Source: Cycas panzhihuaensis | Taxonomy: Eukaryota; Cycadophyta | Direction: 5' to 3' | Assembly (NCBI GenBank): GCA_023213395.1 | Contig: CM041465.1 | Location: 77,383,741 to 77,447,740, forward strand | DNA length: 64,000 bases | Shown: piece after piece, positions 10,431-22,490 of the stretch | How the letters are laid out: each line of letters begins with the position of its first letter | How positions within the stretch are numbered: position 1 is the stretch's first letter | The notes under the pieces: model-generated | Database searches by the model: none | Told to the model about the DNA's origin: nothing | The model's input: only the letters and a program-made list of their open reading frames with translations | Made by a program: the position numbers and the translations under genes

Positions 10431-11660
10431 CCTATGAAGAAGGCAAGTAAAACTGAAATAGGAGGGTGAGGGTAGACAAGTCTTCCCATACCACCAAAGA
10501 ATGATTTAGGGATAAAGAAAAAATATGCTAAGAAAGGGTAATAACTAGGTGAATGAAAGATTGTAAGGAGGAACACATACACCAAGATTTCCAATTTACT
10601 TAAGAAAATAAGTGAAGAGAAGATCAACTGTGAGGTTAGAGAAAGAAAAGAAGTCAACCTAAAAAGAAGAAGCAAAAAATAGAGAGTCTATGGAATAAAA
10701 AAATAGGAAGTAGGAACCTAAGAATAAAAATAAAGAAAGGACCCAAAAGAAGATTAGAGGTGTGCATCTATTACAGACTCTACCAATGATGAAAAATTAT
10801 AGTTTGATTCAAAAGAATCCATGAATCTAAATATTTTAGGCAATGGAAGTAATTATATACTCTTAAAAAATGGGAGTATGTCTAATGGAGGATGGGACTA
10901 TCCCATAATTAAGGAGCCAACCCCTTATAATCAATATCAAAATCCTCCTTATGTGATAATGGTAAAAGGAATGATTAGTCCAATAGTATTTAGACCATAT
11001 ACACTAGAAGGAAGCCCCTTATAAGTTGGGAGTATGATAAGGAATTCCCCAATAGGACACATTAGTATTCAATTAATGGTTATTAATATTATAAGTCCTA
11101 AAGGAATTAGGAAAGGAGTGGGTGGTAACCAAATAGGTAATATTGTTATTTTTAGGATAAGAGGAGGAATTGGGGAGGTAATACACCACTAGTTGATGGA
11201 GTAATAGGAAGTTTAATGCCACTAAGTAGAGTACAATATACAACTCCTTATGTTATTATGCAAATGATATAGACTTTGGAAATTTATAATTTAATAAATC
11301 CAAAGATCCAAGAGATTATTTAACATTATTTACAAACATGTTAAAAATCAAGAGGAGATCAAAGCAAGTTTGTTTTTTTTTAACATTATGAGGAGTAGCC
11401 ATATCTTGGTACCAATCTATCACCACTTAGAATCTAATATAAGAACATATTTATCTTTAATTCTTGGATCAATTTTACAGATTGTACAACCCTACTATCG
11501 CATTAGAAGATTTTTTAATTTTAAGGTGAATTAGTAAGCAATTTTGATGTTAAAATGAGGATAATTATGAATAATATGGATATAATAATTCCATCTAATC
11601 CCATGCTTACTTTAAAGTACTTTATTCAAGTGGATGGGGTCAAGTTTGATAATAGAAGCT

Positions 11661-11950
11661 AGTTTTCAATCATTAGGAGCACAAATATAACAACCAAGAG
11701 AAATGGGTGAATATGGGGTTAATTTTCAAGGAATACAACCTAATAATTAGGGTTTAGTTTTCAACCATTAGGAGCATAAATATAACAACCAAGAGAAATG
11801 AGTCAATAAGGAGTTAAATTTCAAGGAATACAACCTAACAATTAGGGTTTAAATTTCAACCATTAGGAGAACAAATATAATAACCAAGAGAAATAGGTCA
11901 ATAAGGAGTTTATTTTCAAGGAACAAAACCTAACAATCATGGTTTAATAT
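11661..11950 (+). repeat. Three tandem copies of a ~95-bp unit in gag
   Basis: Copies start near 11661, 11756 and 11851, each beginning (A)TTTTCAA(T/C)CATTAGGAG and running to CCTAA(T/C)AATTAGGGTTTA-like ends. Translated, each unit gives FQPLGA.I.QPREM and FQGIQPNN. The unit length is not a multiple of three, so present copies are out of frame with each other; the ancestral unit was probably 96 bp or 93 bp. Confidence 0.85.
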
Positions 11951-12033
11951 GCAACACATACCTCAAATGGAAAAATATCTAGAGCTAGAAGCTTTAAAGA
12001 AATAATTAAAAGTTATAAAATAGTAGCCACTAA

Positions 12034-12614
12034 TTTCAATGCTAATAGCAAGTAAAATTAATAAATTAAAAAGTTGAGAGTCAAATTAGCATGTCTAATA
12101 ATGGAAAAAAATAGGGATAATATATGGTGTCTTCCATTATATGTTTAATAAGGCCATTTACAACATGAACAATAGGAAAGACCTATCATGAAATAGTGTG
12201 AAATTTATCATAAAAATAATCATAATACTTGGGATTGCTATTTTTAGCCATTAAACAAAGATAAAGACCAAAGGTAAGGGATTATTTTATCAAAAAATGG
12301 ATCATATTTCTTTTAAATATCAGTTTCAATGGCAATAGTAAGTAAAATCAAGAAATTAAAAAGTTGAGAGTTAAATTAGCATGCCTAAGAATGGAGAAAA
12401 CTAGGGATGATATATGGTGTCCTCCACCATGTGGTCAATAAGGCCATTTATGAAATGAACAATAGGAAAGAACTATCATGAAATAGTGTAAAATTTGTCA
12501 TGAAAATAATCATAATACTTGGGAACGTTATTTTTGGCCATTAAATAAAAGATGAAGACCAAACGTAAGGGATTCTTTTATCAAGAAATGGATCATATTT
12601 CTTTTAAATAGTAT
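12034..12614 (+). repeat. Direct duplication of a 290-bp gag segment with zinc knuckle
   Basis: Copy 1 is about 12034-12323, copy 2 about 12324-12614, clearly similar throughout (both start TTTCAATG.(T/C)AATAG.AAGTAAAAT and end TCATATTTCTTTTAAATA). Copy 1 contains CEIYHKNNHNTWDCYF, a zinc-knuckle-like motif; the equivalent in copy 2 reads CHENNHNTWERYF. Duplicated back to back, so the ancestral gag had two knuckles or the duplication is a late accident. Confidence 0.85.
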
Positions 12615-12678
12615 AAGGGGAAGACTAAACCTATTAGGTATCATTTATATTTGAGATGGGGATATTTTTGGTTGAATT

Positions 12679-13170
12679 TATTAAAATTTATAATTACGCC
12701 CTAATGCCATATTAGAAATAGAGTATACCATAGTGAAATAGTAATATGTATGTATAATAGTAGAATAATTTTATGAGTTATGTACACATATAAAGGAATT
12801 GACATGAATATAAAATAAATAATACAGAGCATGCATCAAAAGAGAGACACCAAGATTTATATGTGGAAAATTCAATGTGGAAAAAATCATGGGAGAAAGT
12901 GGAGTTAGAATTCCTCTTAATAATTAGAATGATTAAATCTCTTTTTTCAATCCTTTCTTAAAGTATCAAGTGGCAAGTATACTTATTTATATTAATCTTC
13001 ACCTCATGAGTAGCCTATTATATGTCTTGAAGTTTTACATCATTCAATAGAATAATATCAGATATATATGCATGTTATATATTTTGATGAATATGAATAG
13101 TGGGATTGTATATGTGTATTTTTTAATAATATTAAATATTATATATGTGATTAATTTACAAATTCTAACA
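12679..13170 (-). repeat. 3' LTR of the 12679-38304 element
   Basis: About 492 bp and alignable by eye along its length to 37810-38304 (shared blocks ATGAGTTATGTACACATATAAA, GATTTATATGTG, CTCATGAGTAGC.TATTATATGTCTT). Ends TTCTAACA on the plus strand at 13163-13170. The opposite end has decayed from TGTTAGAAT to TATTAAAAT. Confidence 0.85.
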
Positions 13171-13181
13171 TTCTCTCTTAA
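13171..13181 (-). other. Polypurine tract of the 12679-38304 element
   Basis: The minus strand reads TTAAGAGAGAA directly before the LTR start TGTTAGAATT. Such a tract primes plus-strand DNA synthesis and marks this LTR as the 3' one for a minus-strand element. Confidence 0.6.
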
Positions 13182-13499
13182 TGTTTAATGTCTTCAAATC
13201 TTGGTGTTTATTTCTTCAAGTGTTCATCTCTTAGTCTTTAATTTATATATTGGATCTTATAGCCTATATCTGTAACATGTTACATCACTTGTAACTTGTA
13301 CTCTATGAATGTCCATCATCCATCATGTTTGTCAATAGGTGTTTATTTCATTTTTTTTTTTTTGATAAGGTAAAATTAAATTAAAGGGGTTTTAACTAGG
13401 TCCCCAAACCTTTTCCATCACATCAAATAGTACATATCAGTTTGACCATGACAAGCCCATGGTCTAGCCCAGAATAAGAGAGAAACCTCTCAGACTAAT

Positions 13500-14137
13500 C
13501 TATCCGCTCCAAAGATATGCATCTTTCCTTACCAGTCTCAGTAACTCTACCGGGAATTCCTCCTTCCAAACCATGGCTCTCTTATTTGCCACCGCCCAAT
13601 TTGCCAACCAATCACCACAGATTCCCTCCTCAGAAATGTGTTGAATCTGGACTTCACTGTTTGTCTCCAATTCCTCTTGCACATCTTTGACAATATCTAC
13701 ATTGTGCCATCCTGGGTCCACTTCCCCCCTTAAACAGCTTATCACATACAAGGAGTCCCCTTCGATGACTACCTTTTGGGGCCCTTCCTTGCCTAAAAGA
13801 GCTACCACCCTCTGCATAGCCCACATCTCTGCTCTTTGATTCGTTTGAATCCCAAAGTAATCCGCAAAGGCCCACCTTAGCTTTCTCAAGTGGTCCCTGC
13901 ATAGGCCACCCCCCCTGCCTCACCAGGGTTGCCTTTAGCAGCGCCATCAAAGTTTATTTTGACCCAGGAGAGGTCTGGGGGGGACCACTTTGTTTCTGGC
14001 CTCGTCGCTCTATCCCGTATCGGGAGGCCTACCCCCCAATTCTCTAGAATACCTTCTTCCTCCTTTGCCAGGTTATCCTCCTTAGGAGGAGACAACGTTT
14101 CAATGATGCCCTTCCTGATTTCCTCAGCCAGGGCCAC
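13500..14137 (-). pseudogene. LINE RNase H domain, copy 1
   Basis: Two overlapping minus-strand frames (13886-14137 and 13500-13889) make one RNase H domain. The first ends with SWVKINFDGAAKGNPGEAGG, the classical first strand with catalytic Asp and the D/G..KGNPG signature. The second has NQRAEMWAM (catalytic Glu), VVIEGDSLYV (Asp) and GDWLANWAV near the end. The four metal-binding positions appear kept, but a single frameshift near 13886 separates the first from the rest. A C-terminal RNase H is known in plant L1-type LINEs and would remove RNA from the RNA/DNA hybrid. Confidence 0.88.
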
Positions 14138-14960
14138 CCTATCTGTTTCCTTTCCTTCAAATATTCTCCTGTTACATTCTTTCTAGATGATTCAGGATCC
14201 GACCGGAAGGATCATCTTCCAGATTCTAGTCAATGTTTTACTCTTAAATGGAGAGACCCAGGCGTTCCATTGATCTCTCAGAGATCTAGAGGAGACCCAT
14301 ACCAAACCCATCCTTCCCCATATGACGTTCTAAACACCAATGGAATAAGGGCAGTGAATATAGAGATGATCTAGTGTCTCTACATCCTCTTTACAAAGCA
14401 CACACCTATTGACCACCTGTATGCCCCTCCTCATAAGATTGTCCAGAGTGAGGATTTTATTCTGCACAGACCACCGTAAAAGTCGCTATCTTCTAAGGAT
14501 CCCCAACTTCCAGACTCCAGCCAGCATATCATTCCTGGTCCAGCCTTCCCTGGTAACCAACAAATTATACCCATCTTTGACCATATATGAACCCCTAGAT
14601 GATATAGGCCAAATCAACATATCAAGGGAAGGCCTCTTCGGGATATACTGGTTGTCCAAAACCCTCTTCACCCTCTGGACCTCCTCTTCGAAACCTTGCA
14701 CCTCCTCAAATGATCTCCATTGCCTGTCCTTATGCTGCCCAGTCCAATAATGCTTAACTAAGTTCCCATAGCGGGCCTCGCAGACCCTCTTCATAGCTCC
14801 AATATTAGGTAGATCCTCTATCTTAGAGGGGCCGCTCCATTTATCTTCCCAGAACCTTATGCTCTCTCCATTCCCCAACTTCCATCGCACTCCTTCTTGC
14901 AGGATAAACCTGCGGAGTAGATGGCTTTCCAAATTGGTGAACCCTCGGAACAAGGGGCCT
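14138..14960 (-). pseudogene. LINE zf-RVT region, copy 1
   Basis: Minus strand between RT and RNase H. The open stretch 14486-14953 carries IRFWEDKWSGPSKIEDLPNI (start of the zf-RVT region) and the SYMVKDGYNLLV block. Beyond a frame break, 14270-14420 encodes the zinc-binding part with NRCVLC, and LYIHCPYS (C..C...H..C). Both are typical of plant LINE and LINE-derived proteins. Lost frame near 14486 and several stops. Confidence 0.82.
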
Positions 14961-15530
14961 CCCCCACCAAGAAATGATCACCTCTAAGGTATTTTCTTGT
15001 CAAGATACTCCCCCACACCGAGTCAACTTCCTTAGTGAGCCTCCATCCTGTCTTGGCCAGTAGCGCTGTGTTGAATAGGCCCAGTCTTCTAACATTGAGC
15101 CCTCCCGCCCATCTAGGTTTACACACTTTCTCCCAAGACACTAAGTGGAATCTCTTTTTAACTTCTGCCCCACACCAAAGAAATCTCCTCATAATACCCT
15201 CTAGTGTAGAGGTAACCTTGTCCGGCAGTTTGAAGACAGATATCTGGTATACAGGGATACTCTGGAGGGAGGCGACCACTAGCTGGATTTTCCTGGCTCA
15301 GCTAAGAAGTGCCTCTTTCCACCCTTCCAGTTTCCTATTGAATCTGCTCACTACAGAGTCCCACAGGGTCTTCCTCCCCCTCCCCACAAAGAGGGGCATA
15401 CCCAGATATGAAGTCGAGAGGGATCTGTAGGGGATCCCCAAGATCCTACTGATCCTCCTTTAGTGCCTGTCCGGAGTGTTGATGAAGAAAACTGAGCTCT
15501 TCTCCAGATTGATTTTCTGGTTGGTAGCTT
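14857..15530 (-). pseudogene. LINE RT C-terminal (thumb/connection) region, copy 1
   Basis: Minus-strand segment following the RT fingers/palm. It contains SYLGMPLFVGRGRK (near 15370-15410), the WKEALLS and QLVVASLQSIPVY blocks and FLWCGAEVKKRFHLVSWEKV with KPRWAGGLNVRRL. These are standard in plant L1-type ORF2. One stop and a frame change separate it from the palm. Confidence 0.85.
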
Positions 15531-15532
15531 TT

Positions 15533-16551
15533 TCAGACACCAAGGCCTTCTTTAAATGCCCTTACCTCCTCTAAGGATGCCTTGCCCAAGAAGATATTGT
15601 CATCCACAAACTGATGGAGAACAACGTTATCCAGAATAGAGGTAGCCTTCAGGCCATTAATCCATCCCAACCTCTGGGCCTCCAAAGTAGCTCTCCCTAA
15701 CAGCTCATCCATAATTATGAACAGAAAGGGTGAGAGGGGGTTGCCTTGTCTTAATCCCCTAAAACCAGGCATGAATGGGGTTGATCTCCCATTTATGATC
15801 ACTGAGAACGAAACCCTGGAGAAGTAGCACTTCATCCAGTCCCTCCAGACCTCCCCAAAACCAAATGCTTTTAGGCAGTCCATAAGGCAATCCTAGGCCA
15901 CCCTGTCGTAGGCCTTGGACATATCAATTTTGATAATCATCCCTGCTTCCTTCCTCTGAAAGGTCGAATGCAAAGTTTCGTGGACTGTAATAATGCCATC
16001 CATAATTTGCCTTCCCTTAACAAAGCCATCTTGATTTTGTGATATGATAGCAGGGAGGATCTCCCTTAAACGTTTGCTAGGACTTTCGCCAGAATCTTAT
16101 ATTTAACATTGCATAGACTAATTGGCCTGAAATCCTCCATCGCTTCCGCTCCCTCCTTCTTTGGTATCAGTACTAGGAAGGTAGCCTGCCACTCTTTCAG
16201 GATGGTCCGTCTAAGGAAGAATTCATTTAACGCTGATAATAAATCTTCCTTTATAAGCTCCCAGTAGTCCTGGAAAAAACCTGGTGGGAACCCATCCGGT
16301 CCAGGTGCCTTATCTCTACCCATACTAAATAGAGCAAGCTCGACTTCTTTCTGAGAAAATGGCTTTGTCAACTTGTTGTTTATCGTCTCAGAGATCACTT
16401 TCAGGATGAGATGCAGAAGACTTTCCCTAAGCCCTGGATCCTGGCATCCAGGCTCTACGAAAAGATCCTTAAAATAATCCATCGTGATGCCACCAAACTG
16501 ATCCTCTGACTCATGTAGCACCCCATCCTTACTACGGAGTTTATTCATCAT
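15533..16551 (-). pseudogene. LINE reverse transcriptase, copy 1
   Basis: Minus strand. 16066-16551 holds the N-terminal RT blocks: DKAPGPDGFPPGFFQDYWE and PKKEGAEAMEDFRPISLCNV. A stop-interrupted link (15890-16060) has [12 protein letters not shown] and KIDMSKAYD, which contains the first catalytic Asp. 15533-15883 holds GLRQGNPLSPFLFIIMDELL and the active-site box HQFVDDNIFLG. All catalytic aspartates survive, making this the best-preserved RT palm of the window together with the 33290-37253 copy, although frames are broken. The 5' end may be a few bases short of 16551 because the last codons overlap the probable target duplication. Confidence 0.93.
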
Positions 16552-18991
16552 TCATTAAAAACTATTTAAATAATCAAGTGATTTGTTCATTTAACTTGTG
16601 ATGTAAATTTTACTAAATCAAATATGATTTTCTAATGGGAAATTTTCATGTTCAACATTTTAAAAATCTTTCGTATCAAATGCATATCAAATATTTTTTA
16701 CTTCATAAAATTTTAAATATGATTTAAGCCTTCAAATATCATAAATGAGTTATAAATTAATCACTTTTAAATGAATTTTTTTTTTCATCTTTTATCAATA
16801 AAAAATAAATGTACCATTATGTTTAGAGCCTTTGAAAGCTTTATAATATATTAATTTTTTTTTGATAAAGGTAGAATACATCTTTTATGAGGTTTTGGGC
16901 ACTTTTATCAACTTTACCTTTTATTTTCTCTATCTTCTATTAATTAAAATATGTCATGTGACAATTCATTTAGATCAACTTGAAGTTCTCTTTTGAATGC
17001 AACTAATAACACCTGATTCTAATATTATTGTGAAAAGTTGTGGTCAAACAAGTGCTAGTATATCATAAAAAATATTTGATCTTTAATAAACTAAAATTTA
17101 GATTTAATATCAATTTTTTAATTAAATTTATATTTATAAAAATAATTTAATTTGGTTTATTTTATTTTGAAAATTTCCTTTTTATAGATAAGCCCTTGGT
17201 CATGTAGCTTGGCCATGTGACTTGTTACAGAGATGAGAGGGGCTTACCAAATTTAACTAATTATTAAATATAATTAAATTTTTAAAAAATATTGTATTTT
17301 TTTTATTATGTTAAAAAATATTTTGCATGCAAATTTGTTCAGATATAAATTTCTTTGATGTTCTTCTAATTATCTTTTCTTGCAAGGGTTTTATGGTTAG
17401 ATTTTGTTATTTATCAATAATGAGGGCTTTTTATGGACATTTCTCTCGTAGGTGTAGATCAAGTATTCGTCAATGGATGATGTGTTCTTTATATTTGAGT
17501 TATGACACATATAAGCATATGTGTGATGGTTATTATATTATTCATGGGTAACTACATTCAATAACTTCTCTTTAAGGGTTGGATTTCTCTATATACCTGA
17601 CATACAAGGAATCCATATTACTATTTCCATTAGATTTTGTATTATTCATGGATGATTAAGGAATAGAAGGTTTTATTGCTATGGATCCAAAGATGGGGCC
17701 AGTATACATAAATTTATTCAATGCCCTTATAGATTCTACGATGTCTATGGTGTATTTACTTAGATATAACGATGCACCTATATAGATTCATTGATTGTAT
17801 ACTCCAATGGGTGAACAAATGTCTTTATACTATTCATCGTGTTTCTTTAGCTTTTTATCTAGTAAAACCTATTCTGATTGAATGTTGTGATTCCATTATT
17901 TATGGACAAACCTTCTCTTTGTGCTTTATGAGTAGACAGATTGAAATTGTTTATTTGACTATCCAATAGAAATGGTTGATTAGGTTAATTTATGCTTGGT
18001 TGTCTAGGCTAGTGACTATATTTTTCTTTTGTCTTTGTGATTCCTCCTCATTCTACACCTAACCTTGATCCAAATTTACAACCATCTCTAATACTGTGAG
18101 TATAATTATTTAGGCACACAATTAATCTTCATATACACTATCTATCATCCTTTATCATATGTGGACTTAGATACTCACATGCATGGTCATCACCATAACC
18201 TTTATTTCTTGCCTAGTAAATCAATCACTATTAAAATCATTATGTATGCCATAGAAATTATCTTAAATTTTCTCTTTTATGTCATAATATTATTCCATAA
18301 TTAAATCCTAGCTTGATATCTATTTGCCTATTTATATAATATATTTAATATATTTACCTTAAATAAATAATCAAGCCCATAGTAATGATGTCTTCATAAA
18401 TTTTATTTTTATCACTTTATCATAATTAGAATTTGCCCTCATATATTACATGCCATCAACATACCTTATTTTTATCATATATACTTATTATGTTTTACTA
18501 CTTGCCATACTGTATAGGCTTGTTGCCTATTTGTTGTCTCATTGATGAGGTAACAATTTCATTCTAATAGTGAATCTTTATTGTGAGATATTTGCAAAGG
18601 CCTTTTAAATGGTTTATTAGTGACAATGAATCCTTTAATAGGACACTCACAAATGTCTTCACTATGAACTAATAAATATTTTACTACCATACCTAAATAT
18701 ATTTGGGCTATTACTAATTATAAGATTTGGTGAGGTGTCCAATCTCATAAAATCTTGTTAATTTCTATAGGCAGACGAATTATATTAGTAAATTCAATTG
18801 TCAATGGTTTCTCTTATTTAGTTGACTATTTTCAATACCTGCATGCTCTATAGAATGTATGTATAACATGACAAAATAATGTCCACATAAAATCAATATA
18901 GCATACCATCAGTATTTTATTTCATTTGTTGTATGTAGTTTTATCTGCATTCATTTGTCTTGTGTTTTTTTTTTAATATGTGGCTTCATCT
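16549..18991. other. Internal DNA of the 12679-38304 element, no gene seen
   Basis: AT-rich, lacking recognisable gag or pol motifs on either strand. Plus-strand open stretches at 17327-17551 and 17772-17969 have no family match, and the element is read on the minus strand. Its lack of coding is the reason for calling the host element non-autonomous. Confidence 0.55.
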
Positions 18992-19218
18992 TATTGAAAT
19001 AACTTGGTTTATGTTTTATTAGGAAAAGTGGTAATGCACATTTGTGAAAGTAATTTTATTATAATATTAGTATTTTATGGTGGGTCCTATGCATATCCAA
19101 GTTATGTATTATAAATACACATCCAATGTATCATATGAAGTATAATTGATATAACAATGTTCTTATGGTCTTAATCAAAGCTAAGATATTTTAAGGGTAC
19201 CATTATGATCTTAGTGGT
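18992..19218 (+). repeat. Left LTR of gag-only copia, first part
   Basis: Corresponds to 37280 to about 37500 of the right LTR. The start TATTGAAATA is a decayed TGTTGAAATA. It breaks off at 19218 in ATCTTAGTGGT, where the gypsy element is inserted, and resumes at 24884. Confidence 0.85.
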
Positions 19219-19774
19219 TGTAGCAATCTTACAAAAGTCTTCTAAGAAATTTTATAAAAATAGGCAAAATATCCACCAAATACACTTGCAAAATATTCAA
19301 TCAAGAGAGAAATAATACAAATCCACTCAAATACTTATGACATACAAATATAAAGTGGTATGAAATGAATATAAACTAAATAGATATAAGATTATCAAAT
19401 GACTCTGCAATTATTGTTGATAATTAATCCCTCTTCAAGGCGAGGTTCCCTCCATAATACTCCCAAAAGGGCCAAAAATACTATAGTCCAAGACTTCTCC
19501 AATGATGATGAAATGAGGCTTTAAATCCTCCTTAAATAGAAAGCCAAAGGATAGCAATAGAAGTCAACCAGAAAAGATAATATTCTTCTTAATACTGTTC
19601 GCATAGAAGTCAGCTAGAACTTCACCAAAAACTGGCAAGCTAACTTTAAATGGTCATAACTTTTGATATAGATGTCAGAATTAGCTTTTGTCTAGACCGT
19701 TAGAATTGTCGTTCAGAGACCTTTAATTTGAATGGTCATAAGCTATATTTATGACTATATTTAGTAATGCTACA
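19219..19774 (-). repeat. 3' LTR of chromodomain gypsy
   Basis: Begins TGTAGCAATC and ends GCTACA on the plus strand, hence inverted TGTAG/CTACA tips. Directly adjacent to the purine tract at 19775. Confidence 0.93.
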
Positions 19775-19792
19775 TGTCTTCCCCCCTCAAAA
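19775..19792 (-). other. Polypurine tract of chromodomain gypsy
   Basis: The minus strand reads TTTTGAGGGGGGAAGACA immediately before the LTR start, a strong plus-strand primer tract. Confidence 0.85.
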
Positions 19793-19799
19793 TATGCTT

Positions 19800-20230
19800 T
19801 GTCCTTAAAGCATGGGTAAATTTTGGTACTGCTATATCCATTCTTCAGATTTCCATGTGGCTTCATTATTATCCATTGCTTTCCATTTGATAAGGTGTTC
19901 TGTGATTTCATGAGAATGTAACCTTTTAGTACATTTATGAAGGATACTTTTTGGTTCAACTAATAGTCCTCCTTTCTCATCTAATATTAGAAGTTCTATC
20001 TAGATTGGTACCTTTTCTCTTAACTTCCTCTTAAGGTAAGAAACGTGGATTGTATTGTGTATTTAGCAATCTGGGGGAAGCTCTAATTTGTAGGCTACAT
20101 CTCCAATTTTAGCCAAGATTTTATAGGGTCCAAAAAATTTTAGTTGAAGTTTATTTTTTCCTATTTGTTTTAGGCTATTCTACTTGTAGGGTTGTAATCA
20201 CAGAAAAACCCAGTCTCCTACCTTGAATGA
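19800..20230 (-). pseudogene. Integrase C-terminus: GPY/F module plus chromodomain
   Basis: Minus strand. Near 20098-20142 FGPYKILAKIGDVAYKLELP is the GPY/F module of chromovirus integrases. Then IHNTIHVSYLKRKL, and near 19830-19920 HLIKWKAMDNNEATWKSEEW, the chromodomain core with the ...KW.......TWE..... signature aromatic positions. The chromodomain frame differs from the open stretch at 19723-19959, so a frameshift exists. It would bind methylated histone tails during integration. Confidence 0.85.
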
Positions 20231-21180
20231 ACACTCTATTCTTTGAAGGCCAGCTTGTTGCTTCATTTGATTATGAGCTAAGTTCAAGTTATCTTTTAAG
20301 GTATCTAGTATATGCTTTGATTGTTGGTGATACTCTTTGATTGATTGTACTTTGGATGGCTGGGTTCAATTAAGAATGGATGGTGGTTCAAATCCATATA
20401 ATGCTTGAAAAGGAGACATCCTGGCAGAAGTGTGGTAAATTGTATTGTACCACCATTTTATTAAATAAAGCCATTTGAGCCATTGGAGTGGGCTTTGAGT
20501 GGTAAAATTACGTAGATACCCCACTATGTATTTATTTATGGATTTTGTTTGACCGTCTGATTGTGGATGATACATATAACTCGTATTAAGATTCGTATCT
20601 ATCAATCTAAACAATTCTTGCCAGAAATGATTAGTGAATTTGGGATCACAATCATTAACTATCACTTTTGGAAATCCATGGAGATGATATCTCCTTGATG
20701 AATAACTCTGTTATTTGAGGAGCTTTTGTTATTGCTTGAGTTTTCTTAAAATGTGCATATTTGGTTAGTCGATCCATAATAACAAAAATGGTATCCTTAC
20801 CTTCTGATTTTGGTAGCCCTGTGATAAAGTCCATAAATATCTCCTCCCATCTTTGTTTTAAAATCAGTAGAGGCTGAAGAAAATTTGGAGCTTTTACATT
20901 CTCTCATTTGTTTCTTTGGTAGTGATCACATTCTGCTACAAACTTCTGTATTTCTTCTTTCATTCATTTCTAAAAGAAATTTTTATGAATTTTACGATAA
21001 GTTTTGTCTACTCCTGTATGGCCTCCCACTGTGATGCATGGGCCTCCTCTAAGATCTTTGTTTTGATTGTCACTGTTACAGGCACTAGCATCTTACCTTT
21101 TCGCAAGATTAAATTTCCTTAGAGAGAGTACTTGGTATTAAGTCCTTCCTTGATTTCTTGCAGTGCCTTTTAAGAATGAG
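20231..21180 (-). pseudogene. Integrase zinc-binding and catalytic core
   Basis: The minus-strand open stretch 20366-20665 holds NDCDPKFTNHFWQELFRL, corresponding to the SDRDPRFTS.FW block with the second catalytic Asp, and HPQSDGQTKSINKYIVGYLR, where the catalytic Glu of DGQTE has become Lys. The zinc-binding part (about 20900-21130) retains EEAHAS but is full of stops. The last block, ALYGFEPP, ends the core. The Glu loss shows it cannot integrate. Confidence 0.85.
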
Positions 21181-21339
21181 CATCCTCATCATAGCCTTTG
21201 ACTAGTTCCTCCATCCATGCTGGGTTAGTTATGGTAATGGATTTTAATGATGTTTTATCCTCTTCATGATCTTTTGCTATAGATTTTGATAATGCATTTA
21301 CTATGATGTTCTCATTTTCTTTCTTGTAAACTATTCAAA

Positions 21340-22490
21340 AGTCAAATGCTTGTAATCTACTCACCTACTTTTGTTGTTCATTTGTTAAAGATTTTTTATT
21401 CAGGAAATATTTTAAACTGTCATTATCAGTCTTGACAATAAATTTATTTCCTAGCAAATATTGTCACCACTATTGGATGGCATGCATAAAGGCTAGAATT
21501 TCTTTATCGTATATTGGTTTGAGGCACTCACGGCTATTGAGCTTACGACTTTCATATGCTAATGGTTGATCTTCTTATAATAAAACTGCTCCCAACCTAA
21601 AATTAGAGGCGTCACATTCAATAGTGAAGGGTTTTGAGAATTGTGGTAGTGCAAGGACTAGGGCTGTAGTCATAACTATCTTTAGTTGTTGGAATGTTTC
21701 TCTACTAATTGATCCCATTTAAATGCCTCTTTTCTTATCAAATATATTATTTGCACAACTATATGAGCATAACCCTTGATAAATTTGTGTACAAAATTGG
21801 TAGCTCCTAAGAATTCTTGAACTCCTGTAACATTCTTAGGTGTGGGCCAGTTGATAATTGCCTTGATCTTCTTTGGGTCAATTCGCACTCCTTTGGAAGA
21901 TATTATATACCCTAAATATTCTATCTCTATTTGACCAAATGTACATTTCTTTTTGTTTGCGAATAATTATTGACTGGAGGATGATCTGTATGTGTTGGAG
22001 ATGATCATGCCAAGAATGGCTATAGATTAGGATATCATAAAAAAAAAATAACATAAATTTTTGAATATACAGCATGAGGATCTGGTTCATCATATTTTGA
22101 AACATTGCGAGGGGCATTTGTTAGCCTAAAAGGCATAATCCAAAATTTAAATAGCCCTTCATGTGTATAAAAAGCTGTTTTATGTATGTCTTCCTCTTTG
22201 ATGTGAATCTAATAGTATTTGGAACGCAAATCAAATTTTGAGAACTTTGCTCCATGAAGTTCATCCAAAAGATCATTGATACGAGGAATCGGGTATCTAT
22301 TCTTGATCATTAATTTATTGAGAGGTTGATAATCTCCACACATATGATATGATCCATTTTTTTTCGTGTAATTAGAACTAGAGATGCGAAGGGCCTACTG
22401 CTTGGCACGATGATTCCTTGTTGGAGAAGATCTTGAGTGACATGTTCAATCTCTTATTTATGATGGAATGGGTGCCTATATGGCCTAATA
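21340..22490 (-). pseudogene. Reverse transcriptase and RNase H of chromodomain gypsy
   Basis: Minus strand. Around 22240-22340 [20 protein letters not shown] is the palm start; 22090-22190 has EDIHKTAF and [10 protein letters not shown]. In 21878-22117 the active-site box reads [13 protein letters not shown], so the first Asp of FxDD is lost. 21682-21888 carries the connection (WPTPKNVTGVQEFLGATNFV). RNase H follows at about 21340-21660 with CD-like and HPIV blocks eroded. Confidence 0.87.

Larger units (their letters stand above)
10431..12678 (+). pseudogene. gag of the host gypsy element (first piece)
   Basis: Plus-strand gag remnant. A basic N-terminal part begins MKKASKTEIGG at 10435; 10821-11024 is a Gly/Asn/Pro-rich open stretch. 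The capsid domain is at about 11290-11560: DPRDYLTLFTNMLKIKRRS, then VAISWYQSITT and FLDQFY, matching the retrotransposon gag consensus (D...YL..F...M....W......). A three-copy repeat follows (11661-11950), then a zinc-knuckle-like segment present twice (12034-12614). Many stops. The piece ends where the LTR at 12679 begins. Confidence 0.68.
13352..16538 (-). mobile_element. LINE (L1-type with RNase H), 5'-truncated, copy 1
   Basis: Minus-strand non-LTR retrotransposon. The plus strand begins with a T run (13352-13363, the poly-A tail), then GATAAGGTAAAATTAAAT and ..GGTTTTAACTAGGTCCCCAAACC, a 3' end shared with the copy at 33290. Coding homology runs RNase H, zf-RVT, RT and stops inside the RT N-terminal region, so endonuclease and ORF1 are missing by 5' truncation. 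Possible target duplication: GTTTATTTCAT (13341-13351) and GTTTATTCAT (16539-16548). GC content is visibly higher than the surroundings. Confidence 0.88.

Noticed and set aside
13929-14750. Plus-strand open stretches across the first LINE
   Set aside because: They are antisense to well-recognised RNase H and zf-RVT coding and have no family match. The same applies to plus-strand stretches in 33943-37190 and 27296-28661.
17327-17969. Two plus-strand open stretches (65-74 codons)
   Set aside because: No motif, no neighbouring continuation, and they lie on the opposite strand to the host element; probably chance in AT-rich DNA.
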